DNA of 64,000 nucleotides, taken from positions 1,364,001 through 1,428,000 of the forward strand of contig NC_007577.1 in the NCBI RefSeq assembly GCF_000012645.1. Reading direction: 5' to 3'. Below, piece after piece: positions 9,057 through 18,219 of the stretch (its first letter is position 1; each line of letters begins with the position of its first letter). Position numbers and translations under genes: made by a program. Under the pieces are notes generated by a model. That model did no database searches. It was not told the DNA's origin and was given only the letters and a program-made list of their open reading frames with translations. The stretch comes from Prochlorococcus marinus str. MIT 9312 (GTDB taxonomy: Bacteria > Cyanobacteriota > Cyanobacteriia > PCC-6307 > Cyanobiaceae).

Positions 9057-9785
9057 CTATAAGGAAGGCATTGAAAATAAAAGAAAATCTAGTTTTTTTT
9101 CAGTCTCTATAGAAATATCATCATAATTAATAACTTCAAATCCCAAGCCATCTCCAGAAGAGAGACATATATTTGAATTAGTGTCTTTATTTTTTAATAA
9201 AAGATTACCTTCTATTATTTGTATCCAATTATATTTATCGATTTTTAATGGCAATTTTTTTTCTTTAATAGGTTTATATTTACAACGCCATAAAGATATA
9301 TCTTGATTTATTAAAAGTTTATTTTTCAGATCTAAGTAATCAATAATGAGATTCTCACCTATGACATTTTTAAATGATGTTTGCTTGTAGACAGGTTTAA
9401 GATTATTTTTTTTGGGATAAATCCAAATCTGAAACAACTTGCAGGTCTCATTTTCTTCATTCTTCTCGCTATGAGAGATCCCAGTACCTGCAGACATAAC
9501 TTGCACTTCATCTTCATGAACCTTTCCAAAGTTGTTTAACGAGTCTCTATGCGTTATTGCTCCTTTTGTTACGACAGTAATTATTTCCATATTTGAATGA
9601 GAATGTGAATTAAAGCCCGCATTCGGAGAAATAATATCTTCGTTTATAACTCTAATATTCCCAAAATTATCCCATTTTGGATCTCTATGCTCTGCGAAAG
9701 AAAATGAATGTTTCGAACTTAGCCATTCTCTACTTGTGCTAAATCTATCTTGAGATTTCCTTATTTTAATAATTTGCAAAGACAC
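9057..9785 (-). CDS. Pirin family bicupin
   Basis: 242 residues. The N-terminal cupin has the metal ligands of the pirin signature: FNSHSHSNMEIITVV and the HEDEVQVMSAGTGISHSE block (about residues 55-105). The C-terminal cupin is degenerate, as in many pirins. Some family members act as quercetinases; the role in picocyanobacteria is unknown. Confidence 0.92.
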   Translation of the reverse strand: MSLQIIKIRKSQDRFSTSREWLSSKHSFSFAEHRDPKWDNFGNIRVINEDIISPNAGFNSHSHSNMEIITVVTKGAITHRDSLNNFGKVHEDEVQVMSAGTGISHSEKNEENETCKLFQIWIYPKKNNLKPVYKQTSFKNVIGENLIIDYLDLKNKLLINQDISLWRCKYKPIKEKKLPLKIDKYNWIQIIEGNLLLKNKDTNSNICLSSGDGLGFEVINYDDISIETEKKLDFLLFSMPSL

Positions 9786-9866
9786 TAATGCTTAGAAATA
9801 AATATTTAGATTATTAGTTAGACAAATATATTTTGGGGATAATCAATGACGAATAAGTAATTTTAT

Positions 9867-9995
9867 TTATTGGTTAATTTTACTTTGTGCTTTATTTGCT
9901 TTATAGATTATTTTTTTTGCTTCTTCTCTTGTAGAACATTTTTCTGCCTCAACATTTAAATTTTTTAGTTTATTTATTTGCTTTGAAACTTTCAT
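9867..9995 (-). CDS. Possible small basic protein, 42 residues
   Basis: ATG at 9993-9995. The reading is Lys-rich and helical (MKVSKQINKLKNLNVEAEKC, then STREEAKKIIYKAN). It fills an otherwise empty gap between the pirin and DUF1643 genes. The composition is protein-like, but there is no Shine-Dalgarno or known domain. Confidence 0.45.
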   Translation of the reverse strand: MKVSKQINKLKNLNVEAEKCSTREEAKKIIYKANKAQSKINQ

Positions 9996-10078
9996 ATAAA
10001 GTTTGAATTAACAACTAGAAATTAACACATATTTAATGGAAAAGCTAAAAATAATAGATTGCATTTCAGCCTTGTTAC

Positions 10079-10615
10079 CTAAAAATAAGATTGAAGGATG
10101 GAATTATCGGAACAGTAGAGAGGATGTATTGGATTATCTTTGATTGTTTTCTTAATAAGAAGCGGTCCAAGAGGTTTATCAAAATTATTTTTCCTAATTG
10201 AATTATATTCCATTATTTTTTTTGATATTTTTTTATTTCTATTTAAAAATTTCCCTTTGTTACCCCAACCCATCCATAAATCACAATTTTTATTTTCAGA
10301 CCAGTGTTTTAAGTTTTTATAAATATGATTATTGTTTAGATAACCAACAGGGTTTTTGTGATTAAAAAGTTTTTCTGGATTACTTGAAATAAGAGCAAAT
10401 AAATTTATTAATTTTACTTTGCCATAATTATTGTTTTTCAAAATTTTGATTATCTTTTTTGTTGTATTATCCAAGAAAACTGCATCTGATAATGAAGGAT
10501 TTAAACCAATAAAAATAATTTCTTTTTTAGATTTAGAAATCTTATAGCTTAAACTCCATCTATATTGTTTGTTCTGACTTATTAAACAATTTCTTTCTAA
10601 AAATAAATTTTTCAA
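10079..10615 (-). CDS. DUF1643 domain protein
   Basis: 178 residues. The DUF1643 hallmarks are present: IFIGLNPSLSDA near residue 33, then KLINLFALISSNPE and LWMGWGNKGK. The biochemical role of the family is unknown. It overlaps the end of the upstream DUF2214 gene by 4 bases, so the pair is an operon with coupled translation. Confidence 0.85.
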   Translation of the reverse strand: MKNLFLERNCLISQNKQYRWSLSYKISKSKKEIIFIGLNPSLSDAVFLDNTTKKIIKILKNNNYGKVKLINLFALISSNPEKLFNHKNPVGYLNNNHIYKNLKHWSENKNCDLWMGWGNKGKFLNRNKKISKKIMEYNSIRKNNFDKPLGPLLIKKTIKDNPIHPLYCSDNSILQSYF

Positions 10616-11097
10616 CCTAAACCTACACCTCTAGCCATGAGAGTTGCAAATAAAGGTATTATTGAAAAGCCTACTAACTCGGTCGTGATGATGAGTCTAA
10701 ACCTCTTAACAAGGTTCTCAGAAATTTCAGGTAATTTATTCTTACTCAATGGAATTGCCCATAAAATATATGTTGTTGTTGGGTATAAAGAAAGTAATCC
10801 TACCAAAATGTAAAGAGAAACCTTTATCCAAAACACAGGATTACCTGTATAAAAATCACCGCCTTGTCCAAAATACTTAACACGCAATATACCAGTAACT
10901 AATATTGCAACTCCTGCCAAACCATAAACCACATCTGCAATTATCATTGAGATCGTTTCATTTCTATTAAGACCTACTTTGAGAGTCAATCTTTCAAACA
11001 AAAGAGAACCAAAGCACAAAATAATTCCCAAATAATGAACATATGCTACCAATGCACTTTTAGCTAATTCGCCTGTTAATAAAGTTCCTAATAACAT
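10612..11097 (-). CDS. DUF2214 family membrane protein
   Basis: 161 residues with four hydrophobic helices. The opening VAYVHYLGIILCFGSLLFER and the helix-2 LAGVAILVTGILRVKYFGQG are characteristic of the DUF2214 family of cyanobacterial and proteobacterial membrane proteins. The C-terminus ends with FATLMARGVG. Function unknown. First gene of a two-gene minus-strand unit with the DUF1643 gene. Confidence 0.85.
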   Translation of the reverse strand: MLLGTLLTGELAKSALVAYVHYLGIILCFGSLLFERLTLKVGLNRNETISMIIADVVYGLAGVAILVTGILRVKYFGQGGDFYTGNPVFWIKVSLYILVGLLSLYPTTTYILWAIPLSKNKLPEISENLVKRFRLIITTELVGFSIIPLFATLMARGVGLG

Positions 11098-11189
11098 TTT
11101 CTAGTCAAAATTTATACAATACTAACCACCAAATAAAGAATTTGTTTAGAAATAGATTAATAACTTAAAAGCAAGGTATTGAATTTAAG

Positions 11190-11939
11190 CTAAGACTCTA
11201 AATACCTTTTTTGACCATCTTCAAAAAAATCCTTTTTATTCCATACTTCGATTACATCAGGGAAATGTTTTTCCATGCAATTATCACAAACCCCATGACT
11301 AAATCTAATATCACTAATTTTTGAAAGATATTTTTCCAAATGCATCCAATCTCCCTCCTTATTTTTTACTTCTCTGCAATATGAACATACAGATAAAATC
11401 CCTTCCTGTTTATGCAAATTAGACAATGCATCTAGCAAGTTTAATGACTTTTTTCTAAGCTCTAAGAATGAAACTATTTGCCTGGATAATAATTCCATGA
11501 TGTTGAATTGTTGTGTAGTTAGATTTCCTGGCTTTCTGTCTATTACACAAAGAGTTCCAAGCTTATTACCATCACTAGTTTTTAGGGGGAAACCTGCATA
11601 AAAACGAATCTTTGGGTCTCCTGTTACCAATGGATTATTTATAAATCTTTCATCTTGGAAAGCATCATGAATAATTAGTGGACTATTTTCTTTTATTGCA
11701 TGGGTACAAAAAGACCAATCTCTTCTAGTTTCTGATATTTGAAGTCCAACTTTGGACTTAAACCATTGTCTATCTTTGTCAACCAAAGTCATTAAAGAAA
11801 TAGGCACATTACAAGTTGCAGCCGCAATTTTTGTAATATCGTCATAACATGATTCTGGCTTGGTTCCCAAAATTCTATATTCTGCTAAAGATTTTAATCT
11901 TCTTTCCTCATCTTCTTTTTTTGACACAAGATTCTGCAT
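11190..11939 (-). CDS. GAF-domain sensory protein with Cys-rich tail
   Basis: 249 residues. The GAF domain spans about 25-165, with CNVPISLMTLVDKDRQWFKS and FYAGFPLKTSDGNKLGTLCV, the pattern found next to GGDEF or kinase modules. No output domain follows. Instead there is a C-terminal segment with two CxxC pairs (SVCSYCREV and GVCDNCMEKHFP), a motif common at the ends of GAF/response-regulator proteins and probably metal- or redox-binding. The signal sensed is unknown. Confidence 0.85.
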   Translation of the reverse strand: MQNLVSKKEDEERRLKSLAEYRILGTKPESCYDDITKIAAATCNVPISLMTLVDKDRQWFKSKVGLQISETRRDWSFCTHAIKENSPLIIHDAFQDERFINNPLVTGDPKIRFYAGFPLKTSDGNKLGTLCVIDRKPGNLTTQQFNIMELLSRQIVSFLELRKKSLNLLDALSNLHKQEGILSVCSYCREVKNKEGDWMHLEKYLSKISDIRFSHGVCDNCMEKHFPDVIEVWNKKDFFEDGQKRYLES

Positions 11940-12041
11940 TAATCTTCACCAATTAATTAAAACTTTAAAATTAAAGTTTCTTCAAAAAACTTTTTCCGTC
12001 TAATACTTAATAAAAAAAAGATAAACTTATTGATTTGTTAC

Positions 12042-13289
12042 TTATTGATTTAACTTTGAGACTGCCATCCCAGCGATCCATCCACTTGTCCAACAATGTT
12101 GAAAATTAAATCCACCTGTAATCCCATCAACATCTAAAACTTCTCCAGAAAAATATAATCCTGGGCAAATTAAGCTCTCCATAGTTTTAAAATTAACTTC
12201 ATTAATTTTTACGCCTCCAGAAGTAACAAATTCCTCTCCAAATGGTCCTTTGCCCGAAATTATATATTTATCCCGCATAAGAGTATTTATCATTTTGTCT
12301 CTTTCATAAGCCATTAAATCAGCCCACTTTTTCTCTTTATCAATGCCTATTTTATTTAATAAAAAAATCCATAATCTTTTTGTTAATAATGAAACCGGTC
12401 TACTATTTATTAAATTTACCTTACCTTTATTTAATCTTAAAAAATTAATTTTTTCTTTCAACTCCTCATAACTTAAAAATGACCATTTAATGATTAGGTT
12501 GAATTTATATTTTTGGCTAAAAAGTTCCCTTGCTGCAATTGATGAAAGTTTTAACACCGCTGGTCCACTAAAACCCCAATGAGTAATAAGTAAATCTCCT
12601 CTGTTTTGAAAGGTCTTGTTATTTAATTTAATTTCAATATCTATACCTTTTATCGATACGCCACTACATTCATCTAAATTTGGTTCTTTTGTGGAAAAAG
12701 TAAAAAGTGATGGTACTGGTTTAACAATACTGTGGCCAAGATTTTGAGCCAATTTATACCCGCTGGGGTGACCTCCAGTAGAAAGAATAATATTTTTTGT
12801 AATTACCGTTTCTTCTTTAAGACTAAAAATTTTAAATATATTATCTGGAGTTTTTAAAATTTCCTTCACAAAACATTTTGTTAATATCTCTACATTTTTT
12901 GATAAAGCACTTTTTCTCAAGCACTCAATAACATCCGAAGAAGAATTTGACGCTGGGAATACTCTTAGATCTTCTTCAATTTTTAATTTCAAACCTTTTT
13001 TCTCAAACCAATCAAATACATCTCCTGAAGCAAAACGGTTAAATGATTCCAATAGCTGAATACCACCTCTGGGATAATTCTCAACTAGTTCATTTGGTAT
13101 CCATGTTGCATTAGTAACGTTACATCTTCCACCTCCACTAATCCTTATTTTCTCCATAAGTTTTGAAGTCCCTTCTAAAATTATTATTCTTTTGACTCCA
13201 TTTTCAGCAGCAGTTATTGCCGTCATGAAACCAGCAGCACCACCTCCTACAACTGCTAAATCATAAGGTTCCAAAAACTTATCCTGCAA
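12042..13289 (-). CDS. HI0933/YhiN-family FAD-dependent oxidoreductase
   Basis: 415 residues. The N-terminal dinucleotide fold is VVGGGAAGFMTAITAAENG, followed by RISGGGRCNVTNA, both diagnostic of the HI0933 (YhiN/BaiN) flavoprotein family. The C-terminus has GLYFSGEVLDVDGITGG and FNFQHCWTSGWIAG, the second FAD contact. Intact and normal length. Substrate unknown; related proteins include bile-acid-modifying reductases, but that should not be carried over. Confidence 0.92.
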   Translation of the reverse strand: MQDKFLEPYDLAVVGGGAAGFMTAITAAENGVKRIIILEGTSKLMEKIRISGGGRCNVTNATWIPNELVENYPRGGIQLLESFNRFASGDVFDWFEKKGLKLKIEEDLRVFPASNSSSDVIECLRKSALSKNVEILTKCFVKEILKTPDNIFKIFSLKEETVITKNIILSTGGHPSGYKLAQNLGHSIVKPVPSLFTFSTKEPNLDECSGVSIKGIDIEIKLNNKTFQNRGDLLITHWGFSGPAVLKLSSIAARELFSQKYKFNLIIKWSFLSYEELKEKINFLRLNKGKVNLINSRPVSLLTKRLWIFLLNKIGIDKEKKWADLMAYERDKMINTLMRDKYIISGKGPFGEEFVTSGGVKINEVNFKTMESLICPGLYFSGEVLDVDGITGGFNFQHCWTSGWIAGMAVSKLNQ

Positions 13290-13462
13290 TATTTCCTAAT
13301 CTAATAATAGCAAGGAGATACCAAGAAAAATTATTCCAAAAAACTATAAAAAATATTTAAAAAACATAATTAAATCCTTAATAAATAGCTTCAATTAACT
13401 AATGTCTTGAATTTTTTTAAAAAATCAACGCAGTCGTTATTTTTATGCTCTATTTTAATTAA

Positions 13463-13699
13463 ATGAGTCTAATATTTTCTTACGTTAAATATTCTGAGGC
13501 CAGCTTTCCTATGACTGGCCAATACACCGCTCTTCTTTTAATTACCTCTATTATTTGGGTTTTACTTTGGTTTGGATATAGGCAAAACAAGATAAATGAT
13601 GAGATCAAGAAAAAAGAAAAAGATGAAAGAATTAATGCAAAAGTTCAAAGAAGAAAAAAATTAGAAAGTCTATACCCTATTAGAAAAAAAACAGTTTAA
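13463..13699 (+). CDS. Small hypothetical membrane protein
   Basis: 78 residues. One membrane helix near residues 20-40 (ALLLITSIIWVLLWFGY) is followed by a highly charged coiled-coil-like tail of Lys/Glu/Arg. It marks the beginning of a 24-kb stretch dominated by very small proteins. Confidence 0.65.
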   Translation: MSLIFSYVKYSEASFPMTGQYTALLLITSIIWVLLWFGYRQNKINDEIKKKEKDERINAKVQRRKKLESLYPIRKKTV

Positions 13700-13726
13700 A
13701 ATAAATAGATTATTTTTAGAGTAAAT

Positions 13727-13825
13727 ATGAAAACAAATAATTTTAAATCTTTAATTCAGTACTTACCAGGGATCTTGATTCTTATTTATGTATTCTTTTT
13801 AGCATTAACACAATTTATAAAATAA
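13727..13825 (+). CDS. 32-residue single-helix membrane protein
   Basis: ATG at 13727. The short soluble start MKTNNFKSLIQYLP is followed by one helix (GILILIYVFFLALTQFI). It follows the previous gene by 27 bases and may be co-transcribed with it. The topology looks real; the function is unknown. Confidence 0.5.
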   Translation: MKTNNFKSLIQYLPGILILIYVFFLALTQFIK

Positions 13826-13847
13826 AATTTTCTAAAAATTATTCGTT

Positions 13848-14720
13848 TTGATTGGAATACTTTCTGCTTTTGGCGCGGCTACATCTTGGACTTATGCATG
13901 CTTTATTTGGCGATCACAAACTCAAAAATATAACTCAATAGATATTAATTTAATAAAAAATTTAATAGCTTTTTTAGTTTTTATTCCTGCCTTTATCAAT
14001 CTCAGTTCTGCAACTGAATTGAAATACATATTTATCCTACTATTTAGTGGAATAATAGGTATTGGTTTAGGTGATACCTTCTACCTAAAGTCATTACAAA
14101 CAATAGGCACAAGAAAAACTCTATCTGTAGAAACTCTTTCTCCTTTAATAGCTGCTTTGTCGGGAGAAATTTTTATTAATGAAACTTTAACACCCAAGTC
14201 ATGGATTGGAATAATCATAGTATCTATTTCACTTTTCATAATTCTAAAAAATGGGATTAATTTTAAAGAGGGAAGCTCCTCTTTTTCAGATAAAAATAAC
14301 TTTAAGATTTATGCATTTCCTTTTTTATCAGTTTTATGTGCTGTTTTAGGAGGTCTTTTTTCAAGGATAGTTTTCCTTCAAAGTAATTTATCTCCTTTCC
14401 TTACAACTGAGATTAGATTATTAGGTGCAATAATTTTTTTGATTACTTTAAAAAGATTTAAGATTAATTTTTTCTTAAAAAATCTAGAGAAAAAACAACA
14501 AAAAAGATTTTTGCTCTCAATATTTCTTGGAACCAATATAGGAATATTGCTTCAACAAATTGTATTTAAAACTCTTCCCTTAGGAGTAGGATGGGCTTTA
14601 TTAAGTACATCTCCATTGATTTCTTTATTTTTTGCTAAGAATGAGGAAAGAGAAATTACAAACAATATAATATTTTTTACTTGTTTTTTATTTTTTGGCT
14701 TGACATTAATAATTCTTTAA
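13848..14720 (+). CDS. EamA/DMT-family transporter
   Basis: 290 residues with ten hydrophobic segments arranged as two EamA repeats of about 140 residues. Each repeat ends with the typical proline/glycine helix pair: LSPLIAALSGEIFINETL in repeat 1 and LLSTSPLISLFFAKNEE in repeat 2. It belongs to the drug/metabolite exporter superfamily; the substrate is unknown. The start is TTG at 13848, where the first helix begins directly (IGILSAFGAATSW). Confidence 0.85.
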   Translation: MIGILSAFGAATSWTYACFIWRSQTQKYNSIDINLIKNLIAFLVFIPAFINLSSATELKYIFILLFSGIIGIGLGDTFYLKSLQTIGTRKTLSVETLSPLIAALSGEIFINETLTPKSWIGIIIVSISLFIILKNGINFKEGSSSFSDKNNFKIYAFPFLSVLCAVLGGLFSRIVFLQSNLSPFLTTEIRLLGAIIFLITLKRFKINFFLKNLEKKQQKRFLLSIFLGTNIGILLQQIVFKTLPLGVGWALLSTSPLISLFFAKNEEREITNNIIFFTCFLFFGLTLIIL

Positions 14721-14798
14721 TCTCTGAGTTAATGTAATAAATACTCATGTTAATGGAAATCACATTAAATAAAATTATCCTATAAATAGTCAGAAACA

Positions 14799-14915
14799 AT
14801 GAAAATTTTAAAGAAAAAAAAACTTGGGGCACTTGAAGTTTATGTTATTTTCCTAAGCTGTATTTATGCAGGCTTTATAAGCTACAAATCTCTATTGAAA
14901 GTTTTATTTACTTGA
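14799..14915 (+). CDS. 38-residue single-helix membrane protein
   Basis: ATG at 14799. The N-terminus is basic (MKILKKKKLG), then comes one helix (LEVYVIFLSCIYAGFI). Basic residues before the helix favour an in-cytoplasm N-terminus. It is convergent with the small acidic-tailed protein that ends at 14918. Confidence 0.5.
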   Translation: MKILKKKKLGALEVYVIFLSCIYAGFISYKSLLKVLFT

Positions 14916-14917
14916 AA

Positions 14918-15052
14918 TTAATTAATTTTTTGGACTGACTTAATCAACTTACCCCCATCTTCGTCATCATCATCATTTGAGGCGAAAAATAAAAAAAATA
15001 TTCCAAGAGAAGCTATAGATAAAGAAATCGATAATACAGAAAGTTCATCCAT
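14918..15052 (-). CDS. 44-residue membrane protein with Asp-rich DGG-LI tail
   Basis: ATG at 15050-15052. One helix (SISLSIASLGIFFLFF) is followed by ASNDDDDEDGGKLIKS. The acidic cluster ending in DGGxLI recurs in the protein at 16192 (DDDNNDDQDGGMLIP), so the two look like a small family: one helix plus an acidic knob. Confidence 0.55.
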   Translation of the reverse strand: MDELSVLSISLSIASLGIFFLFFASNDDDDEDGGKLIKSVQKIN

Positions 15053-15172
15053 AAATTAAATTTTTTTTTATAATAAACTAAAAAAAATAAAAGACAGTAA
15101 AAAAATACACATTCTCGAAAACAAAAATTTCTTTTATTTGTAAAATATAAAGAAATATATCCGAACTAATTC

Positions 15173-15448
15173 GTGAAAGTTCTAATCACTTCTCCCTGTA
15201 GTGCTAGCTTAATAATTCAGTATGGCATAAAAAGTTGGCCTATTTGGGAATGTGAGCCAAGCAAATTTCAATGGAATTACGATGATAAGGAGATTTGCTT
15301 AGTTATTGAAGGCCAAGCGATTATAAGTACCCAAAAAGGTGATATTTATTTAATTAAAGCTGGAGATCTAGTTGAGTTTCCAGCTGGGCTTTCCTGCGAG
15401 TGGGAGATAACCAAGAGTATTAAAAAACATTATCGGTTAGGTAGCTAA
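15173..15448 (+). CDS. Cupin (DUF861-type) domain protein
   Basis: 91 residues from a GTG start. Single compact cupin: IWECEPSKFQWNYDDKEICL, VIEGQAIIST, then GDLVEFPAGLSCEW. This matches the DUF861/cupin_3 pattern of the (S)-ureidoglycine aminohydrolase-like small cupins. The usual metal-binding histidines are not obvious, so catalysis is doubtful. Confidence 0.8.
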   Translation: MKVLITSPCSASLIIQYGIKSWPIWECEPSKFQWNYDDKEICLVIEGQAIISTQKGDIYLIKAGDLVEFPAGLSCEWEITKSIKKHYRLGS

Positions 15449-15541
15449 ATATAAGAAAAAAGATTTTTTTCTTGTTTTACTATTAATTCAATGCAGATAA
15501 AATATAGTTAATACATAATTTTCAAAAGGGAAAAGAATATT

Positions 15542-15712
15542 ATGCCTTTTACTGATCAAGAATATTTTGAGGTTCTCGATAAAAACAAAACCGTAAAAGA
15601 AGCTTATGAAAACATTAAGCAAATTTGCTTTGATTTACAAAAACAAACAAATTGTCCTGAAGAGGACTTAAAAGAGTTTCTTGAGTTTATTTCTAGACAA
15701 TGGAATAAGTAA
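15542..15712 (+). CDS. 56-residue soluble hypothetical protein
   Basis: ATG at 15542, preceded by a purine-rich AAGGGAAAAG that can serve as Shine-Dalgarno. Acidic and helical: MPFTDQEYFEVLDKNKTVKE, then two cysteines (ICFDLQKQTNC) and a Trp near the end. No domain recognised. Confidence 0.6.
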   Translation: MPFTDQEYFEVLDKNKTVKEAYENIKQICFDLQKQTNCPEEDLKEFLEFISRQWNK

Positions 15713-15777
15713 TTATATCAAGCCCTCTAAAAATACTAGATTCAAACTCTTAATTTATTTTTACGAGGGAACAAGTT

Positions 15778-15960
15778 CTAATCTAATTCCTTTTTTGGCT
15801 TAGTATTGATACTTGAAGTGCCCTTAGCTGCAGAAACATAGAAAAAGAAGCCTACAATTCCTGATATACCAAATATCGCAGCCAAAGGATCAAAAGTGAA
15901 AGAAAACATAGAATTTATAAAATCAAGATAAATAATAGTTTTTGAATCAAAATTGTACAA
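15778..15960 (-). CDS. Small single-helix membrane protein
   Basis: 60 residues from 15960, or 43 residues from the internal ATG at 15909 (MFSFTFDPLAAIFGIS), which I favour because the protein-like part begins there. The helix GISGIVGFFFYVSA is followed by a short Ser/Lys-rich tail. Function unknown. Confidence 0.58.
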   Translation of the reverse strand: MYNFDSKTIIYLDFINSMFSFTFDPLAAIFGISGIVGFFFYVSAAKGTSSINTKPKKELD

Positions 15961-16191
15961 TTATTGTTAAGTATAAAAAATAACAATTGGGCGATTCATT
16001 ATGTCATTATTAGTTTCTTATTAGGTAGAAGTAAATTATTATCCAAATTCATATTTAAAAATAAAAATATCAATATATAACTAATATTTATTCGTATGAC
16101 AGCAAAAAGTTTTAAATAATATTAATAGAAATCTAGAATAACACTACCCAATGAATCCACAATATTTGTTTCTTTTGATTAATATTGATTT

Positions 16192-16374
16192 ATGACAGAT
16201 TTGTACTCAGCTTCTTCTTCAATTAATCCTTTTACAGCAGTAATATGGTGTTTTTATCCAATTGCTTTACTTATTATCATTGAATTAATTCTAGGTGGAG
16301 GATTTGATGATGATAATAATGATGACCAAGATGGTGGCATGCTAATACCGGCTTATTCAAGATCAAATGTTTAA
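16192..16374 (+). CDS. 60-residue membrane protein with Asp-rich DGG-LI tail
   Basis: MTDLYSASSSINPFTA leads into one long helix (VIWCFYPIALLIIIELIL), then GGGFDDDNNDDQDGGMLIPA. The tail resembles that of the minus-strand protein at 14918. The small size, single helix and acidic tail recall accessory photosynthetic membrane subunits, but I do not recognise the family. Confidence 0.62.
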   Translation: MTDLYSASSSINPFTAVIWCFYPIALLIIIELILGGGFDDDNNDDQDGGMLIPAYSRSNV

Positions 16375-16416
16375 TTTGAATCTTAAGATTTAAACCCTTA
16401 AATCAAAGTCAGTTAA

Positions 16417-16557
16417 ATGTTCATAGATATTAATGCAACTCATATATCCCTAACTTCACTTACTATTCTTATCATATCTACTCTCTCCTGGCTAATATTA
16501 AAGACCCTCAAAGAAGGTAGACAAGCTCTTAAAGATTTAAATAAGGATTCATCATAA
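16417..16557 (+). CDS. 46-residue single-helix membrane protein
   Basis: ATG at 16417. One helix (LTSLTILIISTLSWLIL) is followed by KTLKEGRQALKDLNKD, a charged amphipathic tail. Function unknown; 42 bases downstream of the 16192 gene and possibly in its operon. Confidence 0.55.
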   Translation: MFIDINATHISLTSLTILIISTLSWLILKTLKEGRQALKDLNKDSS

Positions 16558-16807
16558 ATAACACAAAAAAATTTAAGAATTTAGAAGTTATTGATCAGGA
16601 TTATTCATCTTTTTGCTTTATAAGTTTTACTCACTTAAATATATATTCCAAATAAATACAGACTTTCCCTTATTAAAGGTTGGCAAATTCATAAAAAGCT
16701 TAAATAAATATTAGAATTTGAAAATACTAAATTAAATAATTTTCAATTTATAGTTATACCTTTTGTGTAAGAGGTTTATTCTACTTACTTACTTACTTAA
16801 ATAAAAC

Positions 16808-16903
16808 ATGCATCTAAATTCTTTACTTTATATTTGTTCTATATCTTTATTCATTTATATAATGGCACTATTTTGGAGAGACTTACCAAATCAAAAAAAG
16901 TAA
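16808..16903 (+). CDS. 31-residue single-helix membrane protein
   Basis: ATG at 16808, just after a short ACTT tandem run. It is mostly one helix (LLYICSISLFIYIMALFW) with the charged end RDLPNQKK. The length is like that of PetN/PetL-type subunits, but the sequence matches none I know. Confidence 0.42.
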   Translation: MHLNSLLYICSISLFIYIMALFWRDLPNQKK

Positions 16904-16986
16904 ATAAATAATAAATATTAATTTTGTTGCCTATCAAAATAAATTGAGTTATTAATTTAATATTGGCTTTAATTTTTTCTATATAA

Positions 16987-17151
16987 ATGCTAAAAGAATC
17001 TTCAAATAATCATAATAAAAATACATTCTCAGAAACTACAAATATTGCAAAAACAAAGATGATTTGCAAAGACGGATTCTGCTCATTACCAAATCAAAAA
17101 GAAACCCCAAAAGAAGATACAAATGATATAAATTTTTTTGATCCTATTTAG
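16987..17151 (+). CDS. 54-residue soluble hypothetical protein
   Basis: ATG at 16987. Asn/Lys/Thr-rich and probably disordered, with a central MICKDGFCSLP that holds two cysteines spaced by four residues. Function unknown. Confidence 0.48.
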   Translation: MLKESSNNHNKNTFSETTNIAKTKMICKDGFCSLPNQKETPKEDTNDINFFDPI

Positions 17152-17192
17152 TAAATAAATAACATTTTGATAAATTTAAGATTTAATCGATA

Positions 17193-17555
17193 ATGATAAA
17201 TTCTTTGAATTTTAAGTTATGCTTAAAGAATTTCTTAAATGCATATCAAGAGTTTTGGATTAAAGCTACAGACTTCAAAGGATTCACATCAAGGTCAGAC
17301 TGGTGGTTCGTTCAATTAGCGAATCTAATAATTTCTTTCCTAACTATCCCAATATTTTTAAAGACGTTTGGCTTCAATGCTTATGGAATTGCTTGCATCA
17401 TTCCTCAAATAGCTATTGATATAAGAAGAATCAGAGATTTTGGTAAGGATTGGAAATGGATCTTTATAAATTTAATACCAATATTTGGATGGATTTTGTG
17501 GTTTATCTGGTTAGGATTTGGGACGTCAGGTAATGGTAAAAATAAATTTATCTAA
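17193..17555 (+). CDS. DUF805 family membrane protein
   Basis: 120 residues. DUF805 signature: an aromatic start (YQEFWIKATDFKGFTSRSDW), two helices, then IAIDIRRIRDFGKDWKW equivalent to the RRLHDxGxSGWW motif, a third helix and a C-terminal GTSGNGKNKF. Inner-membrane protein of unknown function. Confidence 0.88.
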   Translation: MINSLNFKLCLKNFLNAYQEFWIKATDFKGFTSRSDWWFVQLANLIISFLTIPIFLKTFGFNAYGIACIIPQIAIDIRRIRDFGKDWKWIFINLIPIFGWILWFIWLGFGTSGNGKNKFI

Positions 17556-17682
17556 AAATTTAAAGATTATTCAATATAATTTTAGTGTATTTATATATGA
17601 GCTGAATTGACCCTATAAAAGAATTTAAATTAAGTTCATTTAACTTTATTAAAAAAATATTAACAGGATAATCGAATGTGAA

Positions 17683-18009
17683 TCAACTTTTTATTTTTTT
17701 CTTGTTTTTAAAATCTACAAATCTTATCTTGTCCCTTAAGGCTATTTGGTTTTCAAGAATTCTAAACACATGCCATTCACATTCAGTCAATTTAAGAAAC
17801 TGATCGAGTGTATCTTTATCTTCTTCATCAAAATTCTCGAAAACTTCTAAAATAGCATTACTATTTTTAGAAATAAAATCTTCTGCAACATCTTCTGGAT
17901 TTTTACCTGAGGTGAAATCCTGAAAATCTTCATAAGAATTAAGTTCTCTCGTTAACCACCTAAACCATGGTTCATTTTTATTATTTTTGTTATTTATAAT
18001 TTTCTTCAT
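17683..18009 (-). CDS. Hypothetical protein, paralog of the gene at 6844
   Basis: 108 residues from the ATG at 18007-18009 (MKKIINNKNNKNEPWF); an upstream ATG at 18036 would add nine residues. The body (PWFRWLTRELNSYEDFQ, NPEDVAEDFISKN, LKLTECEWHVFRIL) aligns by pattern with the 88-residue protein at 6844. The tail is rich in Lys. Function unknown. Confidence 0.65.
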   Translation of the reverse strand: MKKIINNKNNKNEPWFRWLTRELNSYEDFQDFTSGKNPEDVAEDFISKNSNAILEVFENFDEEDKDTLDQFLKLTECEWHVFRILENQIALRDKIRFVDFKNKKKIKS

Positions 18010-18219
18010 GAAATAAATTTTTACTAACTTAATCATTATGAGTTATTCATTCTTTTGCACCTGTAGAATTACTCATTCTTAAAATTCAATTAAAGATAAA
18101 CCGTAATTTTTAGGTTTGCTTAGTTGATAAAATGATTGCAAAAAAAAAATTTCTAGAATTAAGTATTTATTACTCATATTTTTGTGTATCAGACAGCTAA
18201 GATTAAGTTTTAGAAACCA

